A stretch of DNA of 64,000 bases, from the NCBI GenBank assembly GCA_024707265.1, contig JANQAB010000008.1, positions 1 to 64,000 on the forward strand, given 5' to 3'. Below are positions 45,870 to 55,094 of this stretch, one piece after another. The translations under genes were made by a program, and so were the position numbers. Within the stretch, counting starts at the first letter, position 1; the number at the start of each line of letters is the position of its first letter. This stretch comes from Sporocytophaga sp. Lineage in GTDB: Bacteria > Bacteroidota > Bacteroidia > Cytophagales > Cytophagaceae. A model generated the notes under the pieces. The model was not told the DNA's origin, did not search any database, and was given only the letters and a program-made list of their open reading frames with translations.

Positions 45870-45882
45870 TTTAATCAATCAT

Positions 45883-46155
45883 TTATTTCTTTTTATTCTT
45901 TATAGAGTCTGGCTTGGCTACGGGCATATTATCTTTTGACTTTGGCTTCAGTACAGTCTCTGTATCACTGTTTTTAGGAGGAAGTTTTGTTGGAATTGTA
46001 TCCTTCTGAAGAGTAGAGTCGCGTTGTAAGAGTGTCGTATCGACCAGATCAGTACCTGTATCTACAGTGGTAGAAAAAATTTTTTCAGCTTTTCTTTCAT
46101 TGCATCCCTGAATAATAAGGCTTAATATAATAGGGAACAGTCTGGTATACCTCAT
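45883..46155 (-). CDS. Small proline/lysine-rich lipoprotein, 90 residues
   Basis: Signal peptide with lipobox (LIIQGC, Cys about residue 18). The mature part is low in complexity (DTGTDLVDTTLLQRDSTLQK, PKSKDNMPVAKPDSIKNKKK) and probably disordered. It ends near the plus-strand terminator. Function unknown. Confidence 0.6.
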   Translation of the reverse strand: MRYTRLFPIILSLIIQGCNERKAEKIFSTTVDTGTDLVDTTLLQRDSTLQKDTIPTKLPPKNSDTETVLKPKSKDNMPVAKPDSIKNKKK

Positions 46156-46235
46156 ATCCTTTTATTTTAAGAACAATAGGGATATCAGATTGTTTGATCA
46201 TTATAAATACATTCCATATTTTAATCTATGATGGC

Positions 46236-46724
46236 ATGGATAAATTGTTAAATCAGCTCAGATATATTAAAGCTGGCGCCATTTGCATGTTCTTTGCATT
46301 ATGTGGTAATCTTTTCAAAGGAGATGCTCTTAACAACTGGTATACTCAACTCAGACTTCCTCCATTTACCTTACCTGTCATATATTTCTTTGCTATGGGA
46401 TTTATCTTCTATTTCATTTGCGGAGTATTGCTTTACAAGCTTTTTTCAGAAGAAAATAATAAAAATGAAACAGTATTTCTGATTACGCTGGTGATCATTA
46501 TGATGGCTTATTATACCATTTGGGATCTTGTATTTTTTGGTTTAAAAAGCCCGATGGCAGGTTTTTTTTGCTTATATACCATTCACCTTATTTGTGTTTT
46601 ATATCTTTTACAGGTTCGCCAGATTATACCCAGTTATATCAATAGTCTTTCTGCCATTTATTGGATGGCTTGGCTATGCATTCTTCTGGCTGATCAGCTT
46701 GTGGACCTTAAATTATTAATATAA
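46236..46724 (+). CDS. TspO/MBR-family membrane protein
   Basis: ATG 46236 begins the 162-residue family-length protein; the frame open upstream to 46194 is not supported. Five hydrophobic helices are visible. The family motif is WYTQLRLPPFTLPVIYFFAM (tryptophan-rich sensor proteins have W-Y-x-x-L-x-x-P-x-F-x-P), and YTIWDLVFFGLKSPMAGFF fits helix 4. TspO proteins bind porphyrins and sterols in bacterial membranes. Assignment is by motif only, and this copy is weakly Trp-rich. Confidence 0.65.
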   Translation: MDKLLNQLRYIKAGAICMFFALCGNLFKGDALNNWYTQLRLPPFTLPVIYFFAMGFIFYFICGVLLYKLFSEENNKNETVFLITLVIIMMAYYTIWDLVFFGLKSPMAGFFCLYTIHLICVLYLLQVRQIIPSYINSLSAIYWMAWLCILLADQLVDLKLLI

Positions 46725-46768
46725 TAAATCCTGATGCTTGGACACCAGGATCTATTAATTTCTGTTTG

Positions 46769-48424
46769 TTATGCCTGATATAACTTCTGATAATATTCTG
46801 TCGCCATTCTGTCTGAATCAAACTGTGGGTATACATCACACATTGCTTGTTTCATGATTGTGGTCCACCTGTTCGGATCTCTGTAGTAGGTAGGAATAAT
46901 TTCCTCTTCCAATACTCTGAGTAGTTCTTTGTTATCCTGGTCATCCCTTTGAACCCATGAATCGGTTGGCTGAGAATTGATTACAAAACTATTTACTCCA
47001 TGTTTTGCAAATTCAGGAAACCAACCATCCGGAATGGAGAAGTTAACAGATGCATTCATTGAGGCCGTCATTCCGCTGGTTCCTGATGCTTCCCTTGGAG
47101 GAATAGGATTGTTAAGCCATACATCAGATCCTTTTTTCAACATTGCGGAAAGTTTCATTTCGTGCCCCGTAAGGACTGCACAACGATCAAATTGCTCTAC
47201 TGTATGATTGATGTAATTGAATATGTCAATTCCAAGCTTATCCTCAGGATAAGGCTTTCCTGCCCATATTACCTGGATAGGTTCATGCTTTCTGCTTATG
47301 AGACCAAGGAACTTTTCATAATTATGCAGTAATAGCTGTGCTCTTTTGTATCCGGCAAATCTCCTTGCCCATACAATAGTAAGCACGTTCGGATCAAAAA
47401 TCTTTCCTGTCTGATCCGCAACCTCTTTAAACAATTCTTGCTTCAATTCTTTCTTTCTCCTCACCAATAGCTCGTCATTATTGGTATTCAGAGCGTCTTC
47501 CAGTACCCGGTCCTTCCAGAATTTTTTATTCTGGGCATTGGTGATATGTATGATGGGACAAACTCCTTCATTTCCCTGCCACATAGATTGTGATACCTTA
47601 GAATGTATTTCTGATACTCCATTAGCAATTTTAGATAGTCTTAATGCTGTAAGGGTATAATTCAATGTATCTCCACTGATTTTGGCAATTCTTTTCACTT
47701 CATCAATAGGAATGCAATGAAGAAAACTCATTTCTTCAAGCAGTTCCAGAGAATGTTCTTCATTACCTGCAAGTTCTGGAGTATGGGTAGTAAATACCAT
47801 GCGGTTTCTGACTGCTTCCTCACTTCTGTATTTGGAATAAAGGTAAAATGCCAGTGGAAGTGCATGGCCTTCATTCATATGGTATACTTCTGGTTCTGAA
47901 CCAATAATATCCAGAAGCTTGGCTCCGCCTACACCTAATATGATTGACTGTGCAATTTTTGCTGCAAGGTTAGAATCGTATAATTTATGAGTGATTGTCC
48001 TTGATATATAATCGTTTTCTGGAATATCAGTAGAAAGCAAAAATAATGGTGCTGTACCGAATACATCTGGTGGAAGGAAATAAGCTTTTACGTTTACCTT
48101 AGTATCGTGAATGGTGACAGGAAATATGATTCCAGTATCTTCAAGAAAGGAATATTCTTTCCTTACAAATTTTGCTTCCATGAAATGATCCTGATTCCAC
48201 ACCTGATCATAATATCCGTATTTCCATAAAATCCCAATACCAATCAGGTTTTGCTTAAGATCATAAGCGCTTCTTAAATGTGACCCGGCAAGAAAACCCA
48301 GTCCTCCTGAATATATTTTCAATGATTGATCAACAGCAAACTCCATCGAGAAATATGCAGCCCTTTTGCTGAATTTAGGGTTTATATCATAAGTATGAAG
48401 TTTGTTTAGAAAAGTCCCATGCAT
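46769..48424 (-). CDS. glgP: Alpha-glucan phosphorylase
   Basis: A 551-residue enzyme of the short alpha-glucan phosphorylase family common in Bacteroidota. N-terminal FSKRAAYFSMEFAVDQSLKI and YSGGLGFLAGSHLRSAYDLK; TTHTPELAGNEEH; the pyridoxal-phosphate/phosphate region WARRFAGYKRAQLLL; and WLNNPIPPREASGTSGMTAS near the C-terminus. It releases glucose-1-phosphate from glycogen or maltodextrins. The usual long phosphorylases are about 800 residues, so this is the short class. Intact, and alone on its strand. Confidence 0.92.
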   Translation of the reverse strand: MHGTFLNKLHTYDINPKFSKRAAYFSMEFAVDQSLKIYSGGLGFLAGSHLRSAYDLKQNLIGIGILWKYGYYDQVWNQDHFMEAKFVRKEYSFLEDTGIIFPVTIHDTKVNVKAYFLPPDVFGTAPLFLLSTDIPENDYISRTITHKLYDSNLAAKIAQSIILGVGGAKLLDIIGSEPEVYHMNEGHALPLAFYLYSKYRSEEAVRNRMVFTTHTPELAGNEEHSLELLEEMSFLHCIPIDEVKRIAKISGDTLNYTLTALRLSKIANGVSEIHSKVSQSMWQGNEGVCPIIHITNAQNKKFWKDRVLEDALNTNNDELLVRRKKELKQELFKEVADQTGKIFDPNVLTIVWARRFAGYKRAQLLLHNYEKFLGLISRKHEPIQVIWAGKPYPEDKLGIDIFNYINHTVEQFDRCAVLTGHEMKLSAMLKKGSDVWLNNPIPPREASGTSGMTASMNASVNFSIPDGWFPEFAKHGVNSFVINSQPTDSWVQRDDQDNKELLRVLEEEIIPTYYRDPNRWTTIMKQAMCDVYPQFDSDRMATEYYQKLYQA

Positions 48425-48550
48425 AGAATTTTGCTTTATTTAAGTATACATCTAAATAATTCGATATGCTTCATTTTGTTTCTTTCAAATAAAAGTACTG
48501 AAGGAAAGATATGAAAATAAAGATATCAAATGGATGAATACGCAATAAGT

Positions 48551-49339
48551 TTAGGAATGGGTTTGTGCATTGGTGTAATTTTGCTTTACATGTTTCTTTT
48601 TCCCTTTCTGTAGTGTTTCTTTCAGAGAAAGGGCGTTAAAAGGTGCATATGCATTTTGATCATTATCAAAGTACACATATACATCTTTTCCCTCAGCCAA
48701 CCAGTTTTTACAACTTTCTGCCCATTCATTAAGTTGCTTTGGGGAATAATCTCCTGAGTATTTTTCTTCGGGTCCATGCAGTCTTATATAAACAAAATCG
48801 GCCGTTGTTACCACAGGAGACATATGATGGTTTAGCTCATAAATGCAAAAGGCACAGTTGTTCTTTTTTAATAGCTCATATACATCCTCATGATACCAGG
48901 ACGGGTGGCGAAACTCAAACGTATATCTGAATCCTGAAGGAAGGTAACTGATAAATTCTTCTAACCTTTGAATATTCAATTTCATGTTAGGTGGAAGTTG
49001 AAATAGAATAGGGCCAAGTTTTTCTTTCAGAGCAGAAATGCTGTCAATAAGTTTCTTTATACCCTCAGTGGGCATGTTGAGTCGTTTGATATGAGTAATA
49101 TATCTGCTTGCCTTAATACTGAATAAAAATCCCTCAGGAGTGTTTTTATACCAGCTTGAAAATTGTTCTGATGATGGAAGTTTATAAAATGAATTATTTA
49201 ACTCCAGGGTGTCAAAAAAGCTATCGTAATAATCCAGCAAATCTTTGGAAACCATCTTTTCCGGATAAAACTTTCCTATCCAATGTTTATAGTGCCAGCC
49301 TGAAGTGCCCACAAAAAATTTCCCTTTTTTCTCTGACAT
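48551..49339 (-). CDS. DUF72-family protein
   Basis: A 262-residue TIM-barrel-like cytoplasmic protein. Motifs FVGTSGWHYKHWIGKFYPEK (residues 8-27), FLFSIKASRYITHIKRL, FQLPPNMKLN, YTFEFRHPSWYHEDV, YIRLHGPEEKYSGDYSPKQL and VYVYFDNDQNAYAPFNA define DUF72. Function not established. It may belong to nucleic-acid or redox metabolism. Confidence 0.92.
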   Translation of the reverse strand: MSEKKGKFFVGTSGWHYKHWIGKFYPEKMVSKDLLDYYDSFFDTLELNNSFYKLPSSEQFSSWYKNTPEGFLFSIKASRYITHIKRLNMPTEGIKKLIDSISALKEKLGPILFQLPPNMKLNIQRLEEFISYLPSGFRYTFEFRHPSWYHEDVYELLKKNNCAFCIYELNHHMSPVVTTADFVYIRLHGPEEKYSGDYSPKQLNEWAESCKNWLAEGKDVYVYFDNDQNAYAPFNALSLKETLQKGKKKHVKQNYTNAQTHS

Positions 49340-49467
49340 AACCTTTTTTTATAAAACATTATCCACTAAGATTTTAATTCATTTAACTGAATTAATGCGA
49401 GCTTTTTTCCTCCCGGCTTCTTATGGATAGTCATAAACAATACCTTGTTCTGAGGGTTTAGGCATTT

Positions 49468-49854
49468 ATGAGAAAGAACAATTTAACAGGAATGATCCCT
49501 TCATTGTGGGGATTCCTATTTATCGGTTTTGCCATTGTTCAGTTAAATGATCCGGATCCTTTGGTATGGATTTCTATCTACTCATTTGCAGCTTTAGTAT
49601 GTTTCTATTCGGGTATAAAAAGAATTCATTCTCTGATATTGCTATTATTCACATCTTTATTTGCTGCCGGTTGCATTTATTTATGGCCTCCTGTATATGA
49701 AGGTATTACAATGCCTATGGAACATAGCTCCAATATAGAATTGGCAAGGGAAGCTCTGGGGCTTTTGATTTGTGCGGTAGCCTTGATGAACCTCATTTTC
49801 CTTAACTGGATTTTTATGAGGAGACTAAAGATGGCTAAAAGAAGAGTTCATTAA
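49468..49854 (+). CDS. TMEM220-like membrane protein upstream of the ebo operon
   Basis: A 128-residue protein with four hydrophobic helices and the TMEM220 signature VQLNDPDPLVWISIYSFAAL (residues 24-43). It ends 17 bp before eboA on the same strand, so it is probably part of that operon. Function of the family is unknown. No signal peptide beyond the first helix. Confidence 0.8.
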   Translation: MRKNNLTGMIPSLWGFLFIGFAIVQLNDPDPLVWISIYSFAALVCFYSGIKRIHSLILLLFTSLFAAGCIYLWPPVYEGITMPMEHSSNIELAREALGLLICAVALMNLIFLNWIFMRRLKMAKRRVH

Positions 49855-49871
49855 ATTCGAACACATTATAT

Positions 49872-50789
49872 ATGGAAAATACTTTTTCTATGCAGGAAGT
49901 AAAGGCTGCAAGGCATTTTATAGAAAAAAAAATTGCTCTTTTTATTACCGACGATCAATACAAATGGTACATAGAACAGATCGAAAAAGTAAAATCAGGA
50001 GTTTATAGAAACATCTATTTTGCTTTCAGTAAAGTTTCAACAGTATTTGGTAAACGCATACTTGATTTAAATGAGGAGGACCTGATAGAAGCGGTTATTA
50101 TTAGAAAAGGCTGGAACCCTTCTTTCTGGACTGTTTCTGAATTCATAAGGATAAACATGCTGATGGAGCTTACTTTCCTGAGTGGAGAAGAATTTCTTAA
50201 TGTGATTAAAAATATTTTTGGTACTGCTGATCTTGATGAGAGAGTAGCAATATTAAAAGGCCTGCCAATTATGCCTTATCAAAGTAGATTGACTGAAATA
50301 GCCGCTGAAGGCGTGCGCTCAAACTCCAAACTGCTATTTGAGGCAATCTCTCTGAATAACCCTTTCCCTTGTGATTGCTTTAATGAATCTCAATGGAATC
50401 AGATGGTACTCAAGGCTGCCTTCATAGACTGTCCGGTCAGTGATATATTTGGTTTGGAAAGAAGGGCCAATGCAATGCTTTCCGATATGGCAATCGATCT
50501 TGTGCACGAAAGAAAATCTGCCGGAAGAGATATTACTCCTGAAATCTGGAGAATCATAGCTCCATTCCTTTCCACAAATCATCTTAAAGATATAAAGGCT
50601 TTGTTTGAGGATAAAAATACATTAAGTCAGGAGGCGGCAGCGCTGGCTTGCTACATAAGCAATACAGAGGAGGCTATTCTGATGCTGCTCGACTACAGGC
50701 CTGATTTGCATACCAAGATGATAGATAATGAATTGTCATGGCAGGATATTACCAATAAGTGGAATAAAAAGAAATTACAGGAGCTATAA
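49872..50789 (+). CDS. eboA: EboA-family protein
   Basis: A 305-residue, mainly alpha-helical cytoplasmic protein (helix-rich from QEVKAARHFIEKKIALFITD to the C-terminal NNELSWQDITNKWNKK-like end). It has the size and position of EboA, first gene of the ebo (eustigmatophyte/bacterial) operon, directly before a TatD-like gene. The call depends mainly on the gene order that follows. The biochemical role of EboA is unknown. In cyanobacteria the ebo genes are needed to move a scytonemin precursor to the periplasm. Confidence 0.8.
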   Translation: MENTFSMQEVKAARHFIEKKIALFITDDQYKWYIEQIEKVKSGVYRNIYFAFSKVSTVFGKRILDLNEEDLIEAVIIRKGWNPSFWTVSEFIRINMLMELTFLSGEEFLNVIKNIFGTADLDERVAILKGLPIMPYQSRLTEIAAEGVRSNSKLLFEAISLNNPFPCDCFNESQWNQMVLKAAFIDCPVSDIFGLERRANAMLSDMAIDLVHERKSAGRDITPEIWRIIAPFLSTNHLKDIKALFEDKNTLSQEAAALACYISNTEEAILMLLDYRPDLHTKMIDNELSWQDITNKWNKKKLQEL

Positions 50790-50799
50790 GATTTGATAT

Positions 50800-51729
50800 A
50801 TGAGAAGATTTATTGATCCCCACGTTCACATGGTTTCCAGGACTACTGATGATTATCAGAGAATGGCTGAAGCTGGAATCGTAGCTGTAATAGAACCATC
50901 TTTCTGGGTAGGTCAGCCACGTACTGAAGCTGGTTCTTTTAAAGATTATTTCAGTGGACTTATTGGTTGGGAAAGATTTCGTGCAAGTCAATTCGGGATC
51001 ACGCACTATTGCACAATAGGTCTTAACTCCAAAGAAGCCAATAATCAACAATTGGCTGAATCTGTTATGAAGATTCTGCCTTTGTTCTTGTGTAAAGAAA
51101 AGGTAGTAGGAGTGGGGGAAATAGGATATGATGAACAAACTCCGTTGGAAGAAAAATACTTCAGACAACAGTTGATTTTATCTAAAGAGGCTTTGTTACC
51201 GGTACAAATTCATACGCCACATAGAAATAAAAAACGTGGCACATTAAGAAGTATGGAGGTTTGCCTTGAACATAAAATTGATCCTTCATGGGTCGTGATT
51301 GATCATAATAATGAAGAGACAGTAAAGGATGTACTGGATCAGGGATTCTGGGCTGCTTTTACTATTTATCCGAATACAAAAATGGGGAATGAAAGAATGG
51401 TGGAAATTGTAAAAAAATATGGTAGTGAAAGAATCATTATTAACAGTGCGGCAGATTGGGGAATCAGCGACCCGTTGGCTGTGCCAAAAACTGCGTCGCT
51501 GATGGATGAAAAAGGTATCCCTTCAAAAGATATTGATAAAGTTTGCTATTTCAATGCTCTGAAAGTTTTTGGCCTGAGCGGAAAAATAAAGGAGTCAGAC
51601 TGGTTAAATGCCGAAGAAAATATTGACAATTCTTACAATGGTAATTCAGTATTGAGGGGAGATCAGAAAATGAAAAAAGTTGACAGAAAGTCCTTATCAA
51701 AAAATGATAGTTCAAATATAATTGTCTGA
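50800..51729 (+). CDS. eboB: EboB, TatD-like metal-dependent hydrolase
   Basis: A 309-residue TIM-barrel hydrolase. Metal ligands are visible: DPHVH (residues 6-10), GVGEIGYDEQ, PVQIHTPHRN, WVVIDHNN and NSAADWGISDP. Starts 10 bp after eboA and overlaps eboC by one base (tgATG), so it is translationally coupled. In EboB the acidic loop after the first His pair is shorter than in classical TatD nucleases. Substrate unknown. Confidence 0.87.
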   Translation: MRRFIDPHVHMVSRTTDDYQRMAEAGIVAVIEPSFWVGQPRTEAGSFKDYFSGLIGWERFRASQFGITHYCTIGLNSKEANNQQLAESVMKILPLFLCKEKVVGVGEIGYDEQTPLEEKYFRQQLILSKEALLPVQIHTPHRNKKRGTLRSMEVCLEHKIDPSWVVIDHNNEETVKDVLDQGFWAAFTIYPNTKMGNERMVEIVKKYGSERIIINSAADWGISDPLAVPKTASLMDEKGIPSKDIDKVCYFNALKVFGLSGKIKESDWLNAEENIDNSYNGNSVLRGDQKMKKVDRKSLSKNDSSNIIV

Positions 51730-52623
51730 TGGGAAAGTTACAGGCATATATAACAATTGCCAGACCCGCTAATGTATTGTCTTCTACTGCTGACGTTATA
51801 AACGGTGCACTGATTGCCACTGCTGCATTGGAGTGGTGGGGAGATACTTCTCTGCTCTGGAAAGCTCTGATGCTTGTATTGTCCACGGCATGTTTATATG
51901 CCGGGGGGATCGTCTTTAATGATGTTTACGATTACGATATAGACAGAATAGAACGTCCTGAAAGAATGATTCCGAGCGGAAAGCTCACCATTACCGAAGC
52001 AAAAAAGATTTGGTATCTGTCTTTTTTCTTTTGGTGTTTTCTTTGCTTTGATGGTCTCGTTTTCCAGCGCTGCCCTGGCTCTTTGTATCGTGATTTCTGC
52101 CTTTACTTACGATGCCAAAGCTAAACACTCTGTTGTATATGGCCCTTTGATGATGGGGATCTGCCGCGGTTTAAATATGTTGCTGGGAATATCGATTGTG
52201 AGCAACAGCATTATTCAGCATGTTTATCTGGCTTTAGTACCTTTGTTTTATATCATTGGGATTACATTAATAAGTAAATGTGAGACAGGGCGAATTAAGA
52301 AACGTATTCTGGATGCAGGGTTCTTCTTTTATCTCCTGGCCTGTTCAGGTTTGATTACAATACTCTTTATAAAAGAACTCTCATTACTAAGTATACTCCC
52401 GTTTTTGCTTGGCTTTCTGCTGCTCACTTCTATACCAATTATAAAAATGCAGGTGAAAGTCAATTATGGAGTAATAAGACAGGCAGTAAAAAATGGTATA
52501 ATAGGAATTATCCTTTTGGATGCTACTCTGACTGCAGGGTATGCAGGACCTGAGTTTGCTCTTGTTATATTGGCGCTGCTTCCAATGTCTATTGCTCTGT
52601 CCAGATATTTTGCTGTTACCTGA
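51729..52623 (+). CDS. eboC: EboC, UbiA-type prenyltransferase, one frameshift
   Basis: The N-terminal part has the UbiA motifs ITIARPANVLSSTADVINGA and IVFNDVYDYDIDRIERPERM (N-D-x-x-D-x-x-x-D). The frame then slips in the T-rich run at 52019-52032; the next frame reads FGVFFALMVSFSSAALALCI, followed by AFTYDAKAKHSVVYGPLMMG and further helices to 52623. Joined length is about 298 residues, normal for the family. It should transfer a prenyl group to an aromatic or polyol acceptor in the inner membrane. A homopolymer read error is the likely cause of the break. Confidence 0.85.
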
Positions 52624-52703
52624 TTATTGTAAAGAGTAGATCTATAAATCAGTTTAGATCGGTTAGTGTTTGTTTGATTACTAATAGTTGATGGAATATC
52701 ATT

Positions 52704-53867
52704 ATGAAAAGTTTGCAGCAATCATTCGTGGTCCCTTTTACCTATAGGGTATTTTTTACGGAGGATATATTTGAAGAAAAAAATCATATCCTGAAAGGAT
52801 TAATTAACAAGTCTTCAGACGAAAAGATAATTGTGATTTTTGATGAAACTGTTCTTTGTAAAAGTAGTCATTTACTGGCTGATACGAATAAGTATTTTAA
52901 TAAAAACCTTCCAGGGCAGCTTACTGAAGTGATGATTCTTCCTGGTGGCGAGGCAGTAAAGAATGAAATAGAAAGGGTAAATGAAATCCTTGAGGCAATT
53001 GAGAGAGGAAAGTTATCAAGGCATTCCTATATAATTGTAGTTGGTGGTGGTGCTTTACTGGATCTTGCAGGATATGCTGCTTCTATTGCCCACAGAGGCA
53101 TCCGTCTGATAAGAATTCCTACTACTGTGCTTGCTCAGAACGATTCAGGGGTAGGAGTAAAGAACAGTGTAAATTATTTTAATAAGAAAAATTTTCTTGG
53201 ATGTTTTGCCCCTCCTTTCGCGGTGATCAATGACAGAAAGTTCCTCATGACCTTGGAGCAACGAGATTGGATTGCTGGTGTTGCAGAGGCAATTAAAGTT
53301 TCATTAATAAAAGATGAAGAGTTTTTTTATTTTATAAAGGATAATGCGACTGCTCTTGTTGCAAGAAATCAGGATATCATGCAGGAGTTAATCTATCGGT
53401 GTGCTGACCTTCATATGCAACACATTGGTGGTGATGATCCTTTTGAGTGCGGCTCTTCTCGTCCGCTTGACTTTGGGCATTGGGCTGCTCATAAACTCGA
53501 ACAGATGGATAAATATCAGATAAGACATGGGGAAGCAGTAGCAGTAGGAATAGTTCTGGATGTGACAATTTCTTATCTCAGAAATTATATATCTCAGAAA
53601 AGCTGGCATCAAATACTGGATTGTATCAGTCATTGCGGGTTTAAAGATATTCTAATTAATTACATTCCTTTTTTAATCAACAATTATCTTGAATTGGAAA
53701 AGGGATTACATGAGTTTAGGGAGCATCTAGGGGGAAGGTTAACAATCATGCTACTTTGTGCCATTGGTAAAGGAGTGGAGGTGGGAGCAATTGAAAGTGA
53801 TGAGATTATTAAGAGCTTAAGACATGCAAATTCATATTACCAAAAAAATGAAATAAGTCGGTTATGA
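52704..53867 (+). CDS. eboD: EboD, 3-dehydroquinate synthase-like sugar phosphate cyclase
   Basis: A 387-residue protein. NAD-binding GGGALLDLAGYAASIAHRGI (about residues 113-132), PTTVLAQNDSGVGVKNSVN, and metal ligands in AEAIKVSLIKD (Glu), PLDFGHWAAHKLE (His) and YQIRHGEAVAVGI (His). It resembles DHQ synthase and the EVS/DOI-type cyclases, but in this operon is an EboD. The stop overlaps eboE by four bases (ATGA). It lies 80 bp after eboC. Confidence 0.9.
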   Translation: MKSLQQSFVVPFTYRVFFTEDIFEEKNHILKGLINKSSDEKIIVIFDETVLCKSSHLLADTNKYFNKNLPGQLTEVMILPGGEAVKNEIERVNEILEAIERGKLSRHSYIIVVGGGALLDLAGYAASIAHRGIRLIRIPTTVLAQNDSGVGVKNSVNYFNKKNFLGCFAPPFAVINDRKFLMTLEQRDWIAGVAEAIKVSLIKDEEFFYFIKDNATALVARNQDIMQELIYRCADLHMQHIGGDDPFECGSSRPLDFGHWAAHKLEQMDKYQIRHGEAVAVGIVLDVTISYLRNYISQKSWHQILDCISHCGFKDILINYIPFLINNYLELEKGLHEFREHLGGRLTIMLLCAIGKGVEVGAIESDEIIKSLRHANSYYQKNEISRL

Positions 53868-55094
53868 CTTTTAAGAAAGGCTTTCATCTAACGTATTGTA
53901 CCAATATTCACCCGGGAGAGACCTGGGAAGAAACCTTTGGAAATCTGAAAGAATATCTTCCTTCAATCAAAGAGAAGGTGAATCCCGGAAGACCATTTGG
54001 AATAGGCTTGCGCCTGTCTGATATAGCGGCAAGAGAATTGTTGGCAAATGATAATCTCTTCAGGTTTCGCCAGTGGCTGGAAGTTAATGGTTTTTATGTG
54101 TTTACGATTAACGGTTTTCCTTACGGAGGTTTTCACAGAACCATTGTGAAAGATAAAGTACACCTGCCTGATTGGAACTCTCGTGAACGAATCGAGTACA
54201 CTGTACGGTTAATTAAAATTCTCAACTTTCTTCTGCCTCAGGGGATAGAAGGTGGAATTTCCACTTCCCCTGTTTCTTACCGACATTGGTTTAAGACCAA
54301 TGAGCAGATGGATCATATATTCAGAAAGGCAAGTTTTCATTTTGCAGTAATAACTGAATACCTCATACAGGTGAAGAATGAAAGCGGAAAAGTAATCCAT
54401 ATTGACATAGAACCTGAGCCGGATGGTGTTATTGAAGATACCAGAGGAATGATTAATTTTTATAACAACTGGCTTCTTCCTGGCGCAATAAAGTATTTTT
54501 CCGAAGTCAAAAATATGAGCAGTCATGAAGCAGAGGCAGCGATCAGAGAACACATTAAGGTTTGCTTTGATGTTTGTCATTCTTCTGTACTCTTCGAAAA
54601 CCCTGCAGAAATGCTTGCCTTATATAAGAAAGAAAAAAATCGGAATAGGCAAGATCCAAATAAGTGCTGCATTAAAGTTCAGGCCTTCAGGATTGGATCA
54701 TAAAGAACTTACCTCTAAGCTCAAATCTATAAGCGACAAAATCTATCTTCATCAGGTTGCGGGAAGATATCAAAAGGAAATGAAGCGGTATAATGATTTG
54801 CCTGATATGATTAATGACAATAGTTACAACTCATGTGAAGAATGGAGAATTCATTACCATGTACCTCTTTTTGTGTCCAGGTATGGAATACTGGAATCAA
54901 CTCAGGATGATATATTAAATGTCTTTCAATTACTGCAACATCAATCTATTACTAATGTACTGGAGATAGAAACATATACATGGAGCGTTTTACCTGATGA
55001 AGTTAAGATAGATTTAACGGAATCAATCGTAAGTGAATTCAAGTGGGTGCTTGAAAATATGAAAGTTCAATATCAGAATTTATGGATAAAGTAG
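53864..55094 (+). CDS. eboE: EboE, xylose-isomerase-like TIM barrel, one frameshift
   Basis: The N-terminus (FKKGFHLTYCTNIHPGETWE, PFGIGLRLSDIAAREL) and HIDIEPEPDGVIED are typical of EboE. The frame slips in a seven-A run near 54634-54640; one A fewer joins MLALYKKEK to IGIGKIQISAALKF. The C-terminal half has HYHVPLFVSRYGILESTQDD and NVLEIETYTWSVLP. Joined length is about 409 residues. EboE is the most conserved ebo member, named a metabolite traffic protein. It overlaps eboF by 13 bp. Confidence 0.87.
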